NCBI GenBank assembly: GCA_959347315.1
Contig: OY365809.1
Location: forward strand, 7,888,523 to 7,952,522
Direction: 5' to 3'
From: Bimastos eiseni
Taxonomy: Eukaryota > Annelida > Clitellata > Crassiclitellata > Lumbricidae
Length of the DNA stretch: 64,000 nt
A model generated the notes under the pieces. That model made no database searches, was not told where the DNA came from, and saw only the letters and a program-made list of their open reading frames with translations. Position 1 is the first letter of the stretch; each line of letters opens with the position of its first letter. Below are positions 38,901-51,500 of the stretch, in pieces. The position numbers were made by a program, and so were the translations under genes.

Positions 38901-41058
38901 TATCCATGTAAACACACACATAATTTTATCCAGTTACTAATTATGGAACAAAGGTAACATTCAGACATGAAAAGCAGAAGACCTGGGATCAATTGACACT
39001 ACCCTCTCAATGACCAACTCAGCCATTCGTTTGCAAGTCGTCATTATTGAAACGACCACTAAGACATGATGAGAGCCCTGCATGGCAGTCATACCGTTAA
39101 ACTTCGACTCCTCTGATAACTTGCAATCAACCATTCATTCTACAATAGCTTGTAATCATACTGAATGACCAGCCAGTCAGTTGAAATGATTCAAGAAGAA
39201 CATATTCACTTTTAATATTCACATTTGCATAAAATTTCAAGTGTTAGATTCATATGTTTAAATATATCTCTCTTTAAACACTTTGACTAGAGCAAAATAT
39301 GTGGTAGTTACCTGTATATCCGAGTCATTGACACCAAACTCAAGATTTGATATCAACAATTTTCCCTGTCGACCATTATCTCTGGTGACATCTCTGGTGA
39401 CATCTCTGGTACCAGCAGCTTTGTACAGCTCACTTCGGAATAGATCGTGCTGCCACTTTCCCTCAATCTGACCCTATAAACAGAAAAAGCAGATGCTTTG
39501 TAACATATACTTTAAACAATGCATGGACAATTGGGTATATTCTTTTGTGCTCAAACATCATATTCACAATTGAGAAGGCACTTTGATTATGGTGCTCTAT
39601 ACACAGATTTATTCATTCATTGTGCATAACAATGGGTAAACAGCGCATATATGCATGTACACAGACCTTAACCCTGTGCAGTGCTAAAAATAGCAGTGAT
39701 GATGTCTACAAATCTGCTAAAAACAAACAAGGGCATTAAGCAGGTGCAAAAGGTTTACATACATTTAGTGGTACAGTCATGAAAACAATACTTGCTAAGG
39801 TGAAAATTAACTTTTATTTGTTCAAGAATGAATTACACAATTACATGCTTGAAATGGAGATGAGAAGGTACAATAGAAATGTGATAATTCTTACAACAGC
39901 CACTATATGTAAACAATATGTATGCCCTTAAATAGAGTGCTGCAAACTACCACATCTCATAATACATGGTAGCACTAAACACCAAACAGGCCGAAAAGAT
40001 AAAAAAGATATCGAAAAAGCACCAAAATGGACGCACATGAGGGTCGGTTAGTCAGGATCAACCCGAATCATCGAAACTTGAATCCCCGAAAACAAGGAAA
40101 AGGCCAAAAAGCCCGATTCCCCAATATAGTAAAGTACTACTGAAAAATGCTGAACTGTCACAAAAACAGCGCAATTCATTGCCTGGGGTGCTGTTGTTGG
40201 TTGGTGCTATTTTCACAGATATTGTTTCCCTCGCCCTAGCTTTGTCTTTTGCTTGCCGTTGCCATTTCACATCCACATCTTTTGTTGTATTTTATATTCT
40301 TTTTATCGATCCAGCTTCCATTTTAGCAGAATCCAGCTTTGTTTTTGGGAATACGGCGGAAATCAGTTCCGGGGAATCGGGTTTTGGTGATTCGCTACGC
40401 ACCCGGTTAGTCAGGGTAAGCAATGCAGCATTATAAGGGTCGGGGTAATTTACCGATACAGGGCTGCAGAAGTAATTTCTTTGTACTTTTTCGTCATCTT
40501 TTCTGTGCATTTTTGGTGTTTAGTGCTACCCATAATACACAACATGATCTTAACGCAGGCGACTCAAACATTCATAAAGAATCCAAGTTTGATTAGTTTC
40601 CAACTTGCACGTCTTCAACAGTTGAAATTAGAAAATGGTAAGCCGGAAAATATTGATAATGATCAGTGACACTCAGTCATCGAACCATAAAAACTAAGTT
40701 TTGTGTGAATTTATCAGATTTACGAACTATATTACCAATCGAACTGCGAAAAGCAGTGCATATATGTATGTACGCGCTAATTAAAATAACTTACTCGTGT
40801 ATAAGCAGGTTGCCTGACTCCACGTCGTTTCTGAATGCCACCACGTACTATCCCGCTAACTGATGCACCTCGAGATCCAAATCGTGATCCACGGTTGGAT
40901 CCACGTAACCTTCCAGAGAAACCACGACCAGATCCTCCGGCGCCCGCTGGAGGAGCTGAGCCTCCACGTCGATTACCCCGACCTCTCCCAACGCCGCGTG
41001 TTTTCCTCTGCTGCTTAATGATATCGTCCAAGCTCATATCCACTTTATCTGCTGCCAT
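35951..41058 (-). CDS. ALYREF: ALYREF / THO complex subunit 4 mRNA-export adaptor
   Basis: This nuclear RNA-binding adaptor links the TREX complex (UAP56/DDX39B) to the export receptor NXF1. Coding exons in transcript order are 40795-41058, 39312-39473, 38436-38583, 37237-37336, 36454-36598 and 35951-35965. They total 834 nt, or 277 residues, and phases agree. The N-terminal UAP56-binding motif [13 protein letters not shown] is at about residues 7-19, followed by an RG-rich region. The RRM spans about 126-200 ([45 protein letters not shown]). A second GR-rich stretch leads to the C-terminal motif [14 protein letters not shown]. The last exon codes only MDIN and the stop, matching the short MD-rich tail of other ALYREFs. 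Without it the frame would run on as VRKVNTL into the intron; that donor (AAG/GTGCGG) is weak, so this junction is the least certain. Confidence 0.93.
37855..38110. mobile_element. Candidate short retroposon in an ALYREF intron
   Basis: The stretch runs from (ATTC)n-like ATTCATTCATTCAG to an (ATCA)n-like tail ATCAATCAATCAAAC. It is less AT-rich inside (for example GGGGCCCACAACCTAG) than the flanking intron. The length and simple-sequence tail suggest a SINE-like insertion, but no clear A and B boxes were found. Confidence 0.35.
39378..39413 (-). repeat. ALYREF: Three 12-bp in-frame repeats in ALYREF exon 2
   Basis: Three near-identical 12-base units, ATCTCTGGTGAC on the plus strand, encode [12 protein letters not shown] just before the RRM. 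The unit length keeps frame, and the repeat lies in a flexible linker. It is probably tolerated and may vary in copy number. Confidence 0.8.
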
Positions 41059-44000
41059 TTTTCTTTAAATAAGTTCGACTTTTCCTTAAAACTATCCTGA
41101 CAAACCTTCACTTCCGTTTCAAAATGTCACTGAAACTAAACTCCGCACCGACTTTTGCCTACGTCTGCAAATTGAACAAAGAATCAGCGCAAAGAACTAA
41201 AACAGCGCTTGCAAACTATTTCCGGTAGCTGCTTGTGTGTCGCTTAGAAACACCCAATAATATAATTATATTAGCGTAATTCAAGCCCAAACACTTTTAA
41301 AGTTTCATCCACACCGTAGACTCCGTAGTTGTAGTAAGAAAACCAAAGATAATTGATAAAATAAAGAAATTCAAAGTGACGTTAATTTCCCTAAGCAGCA
41401 AGCAGACCACATCAGAAAGTACCAACCCTGTTATGACATACGTTAACTGCAACTAGCCATGACCCAGAAGAGGTCAGTTCCAAATCGTAGGACTAACCCA
41501 TCACTGTATACGAGAGCCGTCCTGAGATTGAGTTACTTCAGTGGGCTCACTACGGTCAGAAACTATGGGCCAATAAATATGGTCGACAGACGTGTGGCCC
41601 AATCCAGTCACAAAATCCTGATCAAAGAGGGGGCTCTTATTTAACTGATACACCAATGGCACTATCGATTTGTATGTGTTTCATAAATGAGAAGTACGCT
41701 ATAGTTCGAGGCAGTTATTCACATACATGAAATCAGCGAAAAGAACAGGCAACTAGTTAGCAGTGAACGTGATGTTGGTGTGTGTCAATCGTAAAGTAAT
41801 GCAGCATGGAGCAATTTTTATTAGTGGAAGCAGCACTACCGAATGGTCATAGCTATGAGCGTTCCATATTAATTAATAAATAGATTACAATAGAGACCAC
41901 AAAGTACAGAAATGCAGTAATCAATTCTAGTCAGAGTAATACTATGCAAAACACTTCTGTTCGATGCCGAACCTAGAGGAGTGCAAAGTTGTTGAAGCAT
42001 GTAAAAGTAGTACAGCTACTCTGAAGTATAGCTATGTACGACTTTAAGTTAATCTTGAGTTTCCCTTTCAACATACACTTTTGCACTTTGTATGGAGCGT
42101 AATTCAAATATTAGTTGTATTGTCGATTGTTTGGTCTAATTTAGCCAAGATCTACACAGGAATGCTATCAGCCCGAAAGTGGATTTCTATACCAGGTGTT
42201 CTTGATCTCTAGCAACAAAGATAAGACGATGAACTGATTGGGTTCAAAGGCGGAATCCTGTGCAACACCCAATTTAGCAACATGGACACACAGCGAATTC
42301 TGCTTTTGAACGTGTAATCACAACTGACGTCCAGTACAAAATCTGTTTTTATCACCCGACATTTATCCGGTTCTTGCATGTAAAATGACAGCATTTTAAC
42401 TGTAGACGTGATACTGAAAGTATATGTAGCAAAACAGTATGGCATTAGTATGTCGTGTAATATGTACAAAAACAAAGAAGCCAACATACTTGCCAATGCT
42501 TGCGCTACTAATTTCAAACTTTCAAAACATTTAACGATGCTTGTACTTAAAAATAACCCAACACTGGCATCTTTTGTCCAATGCTTATCCGTATCTGTTG
42601 AAAACTTCACGTCAAAGAACAATAGGGACATCTTCAACAGTGCAATAAACTCAAATATCATAAATTTAAACAGCATGAAAAGGAAATATTATGTTTTAAG
42701 AGAGAAGCAAATAAATTTATGTAAGAAAACACAGAACTCGATTCTTTCTATGCATAGTTCGAGAATAAATCAGTATCTGATAAAGAACAAGACTTGCTCA
42801 AAACTTTAAAAATCACTTATTTACACAGCTTCCACTGAAGAACTTAAAGATGCCCATTTTCCACAGGCTAGAAGAAATCCCATCATCTAAAACAAAGTAC
42901 TTATGCTTTCCAGTTACAGGTCGACCCCAAACACCTTTGTTTGGCTGAAGACTATTTAGTTATCACAAATTAAAAAAAAAACAAAAATTGAATTACTCTT
43001 CCATACTATATTTGGTTTAATACGGCACCGCTGTCTAAAGTAATTAGACAGTTGACGTCTTTAAGCAAATGTGCTTAATAAGGGACTTAACCGGTAGTGA
43101 CCACATTAGGAGACTCAGACAATGCATTGAGAAAGCACTTAACCATTTGTCATTTGTATAACTGAAATCTTGCATATCTCCCTCTATTTTCCACTCTGTT
43201 TAAAAAATAAGTGACTTTTCGGACTGTCCTGTCCAGAGCCTTGAACACAAACAATCAAAGCAGACTTAAAACTGAAACTTGGTGATCCAAATTCAAGTCC
43301 GTGAAACCCCATGTTTTTAAGAGTGCATAAAATATTTATTAATCACACATCAGAATGAACTATGCAAAAAACATCCAGTCATCTAGCCATAAGGTTTACC
43401 TTACAAAGCCTTCAGCCCTTCACTTTTAATGGTATTACTCACAAGCACTTCTGCGAGTATTCTAGTTTCATCATGTCCGTTCGTTGGACCAAATTATGGG
43501 TCTTCGATGGGATCCAATGTTCTGACCAATTCTTCTTCTTTTTAATTAGTTCAACTAAGCCACCATCAAACTTGCTCTGACTACATAACTTAACTGTTTT
43601 GTCAATTTTTCTCAAACTGTTGAGCGAACTCGGCACAAGGAGTTAAATATGATACAGTTGGCAGAAATGAGACAAGCACTGCTTTCAAATATTCTGCCTT
43701 ACAAATTTTCTTGTAAATGCAAATTTAATGCTTAACAAATTGGCCTCAGACAAGGAATATAGGCAGATTAAAATCGTACGATGTGAGGATGGTCAGCGTT
43801 AGTGGGATACTGCAGAGCTGAAGATGCCATCAAAAAGGTAATTTCAGCAAAAAAATAAAAGTTTAATCTCCTTGGTGCTGTTGTAACTTCCCACAGCTAA
43901 ATCCAAGATGGATATTCAGTAAATTTCACAAGCTTCCAATGCCACTAAAAGGTATAAATAGGACCAAAGAAGAAATCAAGACCATGCAGTTCAACATGCG

Positions 44001-44230
44001 GTCTTTAACTGGCCTGCACGAGATTGCTGAATTTTTGCAATTTGTGCAACAATGAAGTAAAAGACCAAGTCACTGGCCTACTTGTATAGCAATTCGGTCG
44101 CAACTTGGCTCATCATTTGACAATGTGAACACAAGATACAGTTCCAACAATGAATTAAACTTATTTGAAGCTTTATTAAATGTTAGTACAGTTAATAATT
44201 TTAAACAGATTTTAGTAACTGGCTTTGAAT
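41059..44230. other. Intergenic region between ALYREF and FBXW7
   Basis: Contains the ALYREF promoter at its left edge. The largest open frames are 42408-42809 (plus, 133 codons, Lys/Asn-rich) and 42209-42676 (minus, 155 codons, hydrophobic). They overlap each other, match nothing I recognise and lack splice or family signals. No supported gene. Confidence 0.45.
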
Positions 44231-44345
44231 TTACTTGGCTTCAAGAATAATTTCTTCATAGTCAGAAAGGCTGGACAGCACTGCATTAAGGTACTCACTC
44301 ATTGCTACACAGCCACCATTGGCATCAGTTGTCAGCGGCATGGCA
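44231..44345 (-). CDS. Orphan candidate terminal exon with polyadenylation signal
   Basis: On the minus strand an AG acceptor at 44346-44347 opens a frame of 37 codons (AMPLTTDANGGC, then MSEYLNAVLSSLSDYEEIIL, EAK) ending in TAA. A canonical AATAAA follows about 55 bases later (44177-44172). The composition looks protein-like and acceptor, stop and signal are in sensible order. However, I recognise no family and found no upstream exon that joins in the required phase. It could be an alternative 3' exon of FBXW7, a small separate gene or chance. Confidence 0.25.
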
Positions 44346-44369
44346 CTAATGAGTAAAGTACATTATCAT

Positions 44370-44650
44370 AGTTTGATATTGCCCTCCTTAAAACATTCAG
44401 AAGTGCACACACTGAACAGAGGCAGACAGTAAGAACCAGACACACAGTAAGAGAAAGTTGTCCAAATAGAGCGAATGGAGGAGAGTTGCTAAGTAAGTAT
44501 CTTCTTAAATGATAATGCTAGCAAACGCACAACACTTACAAAATAAATACAGATTAACGGTAACACGAGGAGACAGAATGTTAAGGATGGAGGGATCCGC
44601 AACTGTGGACGAACCTTGGCCAAAGAAAAGATCTCAGGATATTTGTGTAT
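44370..44650 (-). mobile_element. LINE 3'-end relic, copy E
   Basis: Nucleotide similarity to 53945-54250 is clear on the minus strand. Both share a TCTT(T/G)TCTT(T/C)GGCCA block, the GG.(T)CCCTCCATC block and a tail GTGCACTTCTGAA...AAGGAGGGCA(A/T)TATCAAA. In the sister copy this frame resembles the [12 protein letters not shown] block of LINE C-termini. The present copy is frameshifted throughout. Confidence 0.55.
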
Positions 44651-45544
44651 TCAAAATTCATGCACCTGAATTGTAAGCTTGTAACACTAGAAAAAACTAG
44701 CACTAGATAGTATATGCATTAAATACTGGAGCCTTAGATGCTACGAAATTAGACAAATTCATTTAAATGATTAACTAAGCTGCTAAGCAAATTCACACTG
44801 GTGACAAAACGGAGTGCACATATTATCGCTAAGAAACGTCACCATAAGTTGAGGTAGATGGATCATTCCATAGACTGACTTTAAAAGAATCAAGCCAATT
44901 AACAGCAATGTATGCATTACTAACTGGCCATCATTCAGAGACGAAATAGGTACAACAGACCGATCACAACGAAATATTCATAAGACACACAGGACAGACA
45001 TTGCAAAATAAACACAGGCTGACTGACAACAGAAAACAAAGAAGGCGGTTAATAATGCAAGCTCCAGGGATATGAACAAATCAGCACAGTGGACAACCTA
45101 ATACTGCTCTTACTAGTGCGGCTAATTCAAACATTGATGCAGGTTCGTTGCAGTAAAAGCAGGTCTAGATATGGATTCATAGTCTCACTCTTCTAAACAG
45201 TCATGACACCATCCAGTAACAGACGTTAGCAACAGTCATAGCATCGTCACGTGACTCGTGTCACGCAGCTCGTCGCGTTCATCATCTGGCACAATGAACC
45301 ACAGATTGCCTTTGAAAAGAGGAACATAGAAAAACTATAGAGACTCGAGAAAGCACGGTCGGCATGGACTAAAAGCTGGAATTGAGTAACACGGTTCTAT
45401 TGTTATGTTGGCTGGCTAGGTCACCTAGTATCAGAGTGAGTCAATTTTCCTTCCAGCGGCATTCGTTAATCCACGGCTAACCAGACTTCGCCATTACCCG
45501 ACAGACCAGACAATCAGAGACACCACGATCGGTCTACAGCGCGA
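44651..45544. other. FBXW7 3' UTR and flank
   Basis: Follows the FBXW7 stop. A 33-codon open stretch on the minus strand at 45236-45334, with an AG before it (PLFKGNLWFIVPDDERDEL within it), looks mildly coding-like but has no recognised family and no partner exon. No clear polyadenylation site could be chosen. Confidence 0.4.
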
Positions 45545-48500
45545 CTATGACGTTGGCAGAGCACACTTGGCATTAGAATTGTCTTCTTCGACATCGAAGT
45601 CGAGAACGAGAAGTTTTGTCTCCTCTGTGCCGTTGCGACTTCCTACGGCACAGACGAGCTTTGAATTGTTACATCGTATGCGCCATACGACTCCACCGCT
45701 GCCACCGCTTTCCAAAGTCACAAGATTTCGGACGAACTCTCCGGTCTTGAGGTCCCAGATCTTTATCGTGCCGTCATCAGACGAGGTGATGATTAGCTTT
45801 CGATTAAACTGAAGACATGTGACAGCACTCTGATGTTTGTTTGGACCTAACAACCAAAGCAAAAGCACTTAGCAACAGATTAGTGATGCACAAAAGCCAT
45901 TTCATATTCAAACACAGTGCAAGCCAGATTTTAAAAATGTGCATACTGTTGGCCATTCCATCATGATGCATTGTAAAAACCACTTTCAAAAAGAAAATAA
46001 TTTAGCCTCATAGCTCTTGTATATATTGGACACAGCAAGTTGTGACTAAAAAAATAAGAAATTTTGGTTCTGAGCCACAGAAACATAAGAAAGTAACAAA
46101 ATTAAGTACTTCACTTTTTGTTGCTCAAGTTATAAATTGCACATTAGAAACCAGTGTTGTGGGTTGAGCAGAACTTGAGGAGAGAACTTGCACAACATAC
46201 CGTTCAGAGTTTGCAGGCACTGTCCGGTGGTGATGTTCCAGACCTTAACAGTGGAGTCGGCATTTCCTGACACGAGGATGTTGTCTTTGAGTTCCATGCC
46301 ACTTGTTAGGGATTGATGCCCAACCAACGTGTGGAGACAGGCTCCAGTCTCCGCGCTCCAGACGCGGATAGATGTGTCAAGAGACCCACTCACAATGTGC
46401 ACACCATCAAACTGAAATTTGTTTACAAATAACCATAAATAGTCCCTTCTGTATAAACACTACAATTTCAATTCTAAACCAACACCTCATGCCACAAAAT
46501 GAATGAAAACACAGACAAATGAAAACTGTAATTGGACAAATATTGAGCACCACTTCAAAGTATCTGACATCAGATTAGCTTTCTACACTTGCCAAACTGA
46601 TGTTTGAAGTTAATTCTTAGGTATGAAGTTAATTCTTAGGTATGAAGTTTATTTATTTGAATCATATTATATGTAATGCAAGAGAGCTATCTGATAAGGC
46701 TCCCTAAAGTCTGTGAATAACCCATACAAGTTTGGCAACTGTACTCCTCACATGCTCAATGTTAAGCACAATAAGTTCATTAGTAAGCATGCATTGCTCG
46801 ATCAACTAGAAGTCACACTAATAATTAGTTTGCACACACACAATCTGATTCCAAAACAACAGGTTCACATCTAGAGTTGACAGACGACATCATGTGAAGG
46901 AACAGAGCTCCGAACAGCATCGAAGACCCGTCGTATAATAACAATGGACAATAGCGTTCATTGTACATTGTAGTTGACAGAGGATTGGACATAACAATCA
47001 AGCCACCAAAATGACCCATTATGCTAGACAGAGAGCAATCTGGACCAACGTCACCCGTTCCTACCTGGAGCGAGTAGACCCTGTTTGTGTGTCCGGCCAA
47101 TGTCTGAAGACACGTTTCTTTCTCTGGATCCCAGATTTTGACCATGTAGTCATATGCACCGCTGACGACGCGACGGCCATCGTACTGGACGCATCGTACA
47201 GCCGCCATGTGACCGATCAAGACATGAAGACAATGACCAGTCTCTATGTCCCACATTCGCAGTGTCGCATCTCGAGAGCCGCTCACAACCCTGAAAAAGA
47301 CGATGATCGAAAGCTAATTAATTGGTGACTGCGATCTACACAGTTTGTATATACTGTACACAGTTTGTATATACTGTACACAGTTTGTATATACTGTACA
47401 CAGTTTGTATATACTGTACACAGTTTGTATATACTGTACACAGTTTGTATATACTGTACACAGTTTGTATATACTGTACACAGTTTGTATATACTGTACA
47501 CAGTTTGTATATACTGCACAGAATGAAGGAGTCACTACAAGACCGCTGGTGGTGGTTGTTGCAGTTTAACGACACTATGTGATAAGAAACATCATTGGCA
47601 TCGCCCTCCTCCTTTATCCTGGCACTGCTAGACTGCAAGCAGTGACGGAGTTTACAAGAGCACTGGCACAATAGACTTCTAAATATTTTATATTGGACAT
47701 GGTAAACAGCAAATCAAAACACAGCCAAATAAAAGTTGCATAGTGGTTCGATTATTGCTCATGTTGTTTAAACCTCAAAAAATCTGTCCAGAAAATGTCT
47801 GTGCCTCTGAAGGTGACTGATAACAGAGGCGGACACCAAATAAGTGATCGATGGCATTCCAACTGTAATTGTTCCTCCACATTACAAAAATATTCAGCAT
47901 ACTAGTTGGTAGAAAATACATCTCTCCATAGCCACGTCTGAGATAATCTCTAAAGCCTCTCTATACCAATATATGCCTGGGTACATATTCAATCATATTT
48001 GTCTACCATATCAGTACAAACATACACAACAGGGCAATAAACCTCAGTTTAACCTACTTGACAGATACAAAACAATTACATATAACTCTAGATCAATAAC
48101 CACAGTTCAACTGCTGAACTAGCACGCTTATCAAGCAATTGCATACAAACAATACAATCATTGCATCAGATGTATGCATGTATGTATGTATGTCTGATTT
48201 GGTCACTTACTATATTACTTGCAAGCACATCGCAAAAGCGTTGATCAAAAGCTTATCACGCAAGCTGATCAGTCAATCAATCAATCTTAACTTAATATAG
48301 TACTCCTTCATGATATCAACTAAGAGGTGCTCCCAGTCGGACTACTGCTGAAAAATAAGAATTTCAAATTGAAGAGTAAAACGCAGGAATTTTTTTTTCA
48401 AGAAATCATTTTTATTTTAGTTTTTATTTAGTTTGGTGTGATTCATTTCTGTTTAGTTCTAGTTCCGTTTATGAAAATGATTTTAGTTTTAGTTTATATT

Positions 48501-51500
48501 CGTGAAATCATTTCCGTTTTAGTTTAGTTTTTATTCATTCATTCATTTTAGTTATGGTTTTAGTTACGATCGTCTAATCTTTTCATCTTGTTTTACAAAA
48601 CCACAATAAATCAGACCCTTGTCATTCATTGTCCCTGAGTAACTAGAAATGATGTTTATCGAGTATTCTTCTAACCCATTCAAATTTAGCCTAAGAAAAG
48701 CTCGCATTGCCAAAGATTATAACATCCTTTTGCGTATGCCTGCTTTTAAAAGTCTACATAAAGAAAAGATCCTTTAACATTAGCCTGTGTGTCTTCAACT
48801 AGAGGAGCTATAATGTTGGACAAATCGTCCTTTGTTTGGACTAGAATCTAGAGGCATGGTCTCAACTATACTGTCACCTCTGATAAATATAGATCTGTCC
48901 ATTTCTTCTTGAATTTTTTTCTCATTGTGAAATCAACATTATGTCTACTTAGTAGTTATGCCTCGTTCGTTCAACTTTGCTGCCAGAAATGTTAGCTTTT
49001 TAATGCTCCAGATCCTCATGCTTTATTTTGGATTTGACACGAATTAGCACGGAAGGAAAGAAATTGATATTTGTAAGTTCTGTAGTTTTCGTTCAATATT
49101 TTAATTTCGTTTTCGTTTTTATTTAGTTTCGCAAAGGATCTTTTTCGTTTTTATCTAGTTCTAGTTGTTAAATTATTTCTAGTTCTCGTTTTGTGAATGA
49201 TCACCAATTCAATTTAGTTCTAGTTTCGTGAACGAAATTAACACTGATTTTTAGGCAGGAGGCATAGCTCTTGGAAGCCCATTCCCAAACGATATGATGC
49301 TTTCACCCATTGTCTTGAATTCTCACCTGTTATTGTAGAGATGCATACACCTGACGGTCGACGTGTGACCATAGAGCGTGTAAATCGTCCGACCCGTGTC
49401 AGCGTCCCAGACTTTAAGCGTTCGGTCGGTAGACCCACTAACGATGATATTGCCTGACATTTGCGAAGACCAAACACCACCCGTGTGACCCGTTAATGTC
49501 CTTAAACACTAAGAAAAAACACACATCAAAGACACACATAAAGTATGTTGATACTTAAGCAATCAAAAGTCCATTGGGACAAAAGAAAACCTTCAATAGT
49601 TGCAAAAACACAAGTATTTGTGTTGTTGTAACCAGAAAGCGTTAACAATAGATTTTTAACAGGATTTTTAACAAGAAGATTTTTTGCTAGTGATGGACTA
49701 AGCAAAAAATCTTCTTCATGGAAGTGAATGTAAAAGAAAGCATATTTTCCTTGGTAGCAGTGGCTAAGAAGAAATTGCAGTCATCCAATCAATGCAGGAC
49801 AACAAAGCTCACGCAGGCAACATGCAAGAACCAACATGAACAGCTTTCCATTTACCTATACAACACAAAAGTTACACCAGTACTCCTTCAATTACTTATA
49901 ACTATATATATGTATGAATGCATTACCCCAATACAACAAGTTTCAACTAGTACAAGAAAAAATACCTTTCCAGTAACAGCAGACCAAACTTTGAGGGTGT
50001 TGTCATCGGATCCACTGACAATTTTAGTTCCATTGAACTCGAGACAAGTGATCACATGATCATCATGTCCTTTCAGAACCTGATACAGAAGTATTCCATA
50101 ATTGTAACCAAGTAGATGACAGATATGCCTATGCTGCTTACAACCATGTGCAAGTCAAAGAATTCAATTATGAAAACATATCGAAACTTTTAGCTTGATT
50201 GATGTACATGCAACAGGAAATTTCAAGTTCAAGATGAATTGATCAGTAATAGGATTTACTATTCAGGGCAACCATTCACACAGAATGTCAATTTGCATTT
50301 TGTTATAAAAGCAAAAGTTCCATTGAACTCGAGACAAGTGATCACATGATCATCATGTCCTTTCAGAACCTGATACAGAAGTATTCCATAATTGTAACCA
50401 AGTAGATGACAGATATGCCTATGCTGCTTACAACCATGTGCAAGTCAAAGAATTCAATTATGAAAACATATCGAAACCTTTAGCTTGATTGATGTACATG
50501 CAACAGGAAATTTCAAGTTCAAGATGAATTGATCAGTAATAGGATTTACTATTCAGGGCAACCATTCACACAGAATGTCAATTTGCATTTTGTTATAAAA
50601 GCATGAAATAGATAATTATTTTCAGGTGACATCTGTCAAGATTTTTACATCGACATTGGTGCAGTCAAACGTGAAGTTGTAAAGTTCGCTGTTGATTCTT
50701 GGATTAATTATTGTTCATTCAAATTCAAAGTTATTTGATACTTTAACACACTTCTCAAACATATTGTAACAAATATTGAAGTAAAACCCTCAGCAGTACA
50801 GTCATGAAAGTAAACAATTGCATTAGCAAATAAGGCTTTATTAATGTCTGTGGAATTGAATAATAATCAAGCGTCAACAACTCCATAGAAACACAAAACA
50901 ATCAGTACTATATCAAATACTTTGATACATACACATATACACAAGCAATATTGCTAAATCATAACAATGGCAATCAAAATCATAGTAATGTGCATTCCAT
51001 GTTAGGAATGGAACCGCCTAGAAATGTTTTTGTATAATGCTCAAACTCTATTCTTCCATTAAGAAACACCTAAAAACCTATTTTTCACTGGCATTCAATA
51101 ATTTTTTATATCTCACAGCTCTTCGTCCAACAACTGACTCAATAACTTCTCCTCAACCTCACATTTCTCAATAATAATAATTATTACAATCGTGCATTTC
51201 TCAGACAGATCCAGGTTATAACATGAACTGAAGCAGTCTGGTCTGATTTAACTTAGTCCAAGCAACCGAACCAAGCAGAAACAATGGAAATGAGACTGAA
51301 TTTCCTCCATGTACCTTCGGTGGACGATTGCTCGTTCGCCAGTTCTGCTCGATCTGCTGCTGACGGAGGTACAGGCTTTTCCACGGTGACTTTGAGGCGG
51401 CGCGTTTTCGTCGAGCAAAGTTCCCAAAAACAAGGCTTTCCGATATTACCTCTTCGTGGCACTTTTCTCTCCATAAGATGTTGTCTTCGGCCAGCATGTG

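Noticed and set aside
42209..42809. Overlapping 155-codon (minus) and 133-codon (plus) open frames
   Set aside because: No recognisable domain, low-complexity composition, overlap on opposite strands and no supporting splice or polyadenylation context.
45236..45334. 33-codon coding-like stretch after the FBXW7 stop
   Set aside because: No family recognised and no partner exon in phase; length is compatible with chance.
47341..47520. Possible CRISPR-like array
   Set aside because: Units are directly adjacent with no spacers, and the host is an animal genome.
47322..47671. Several overlapping open frames on both strands, rich in Tyr/Val/Cys
   Set aside because: They are produced by the 20-bp minisatellite, which is open in every frame because its unit length is not a multiple of three and contains few stop words.
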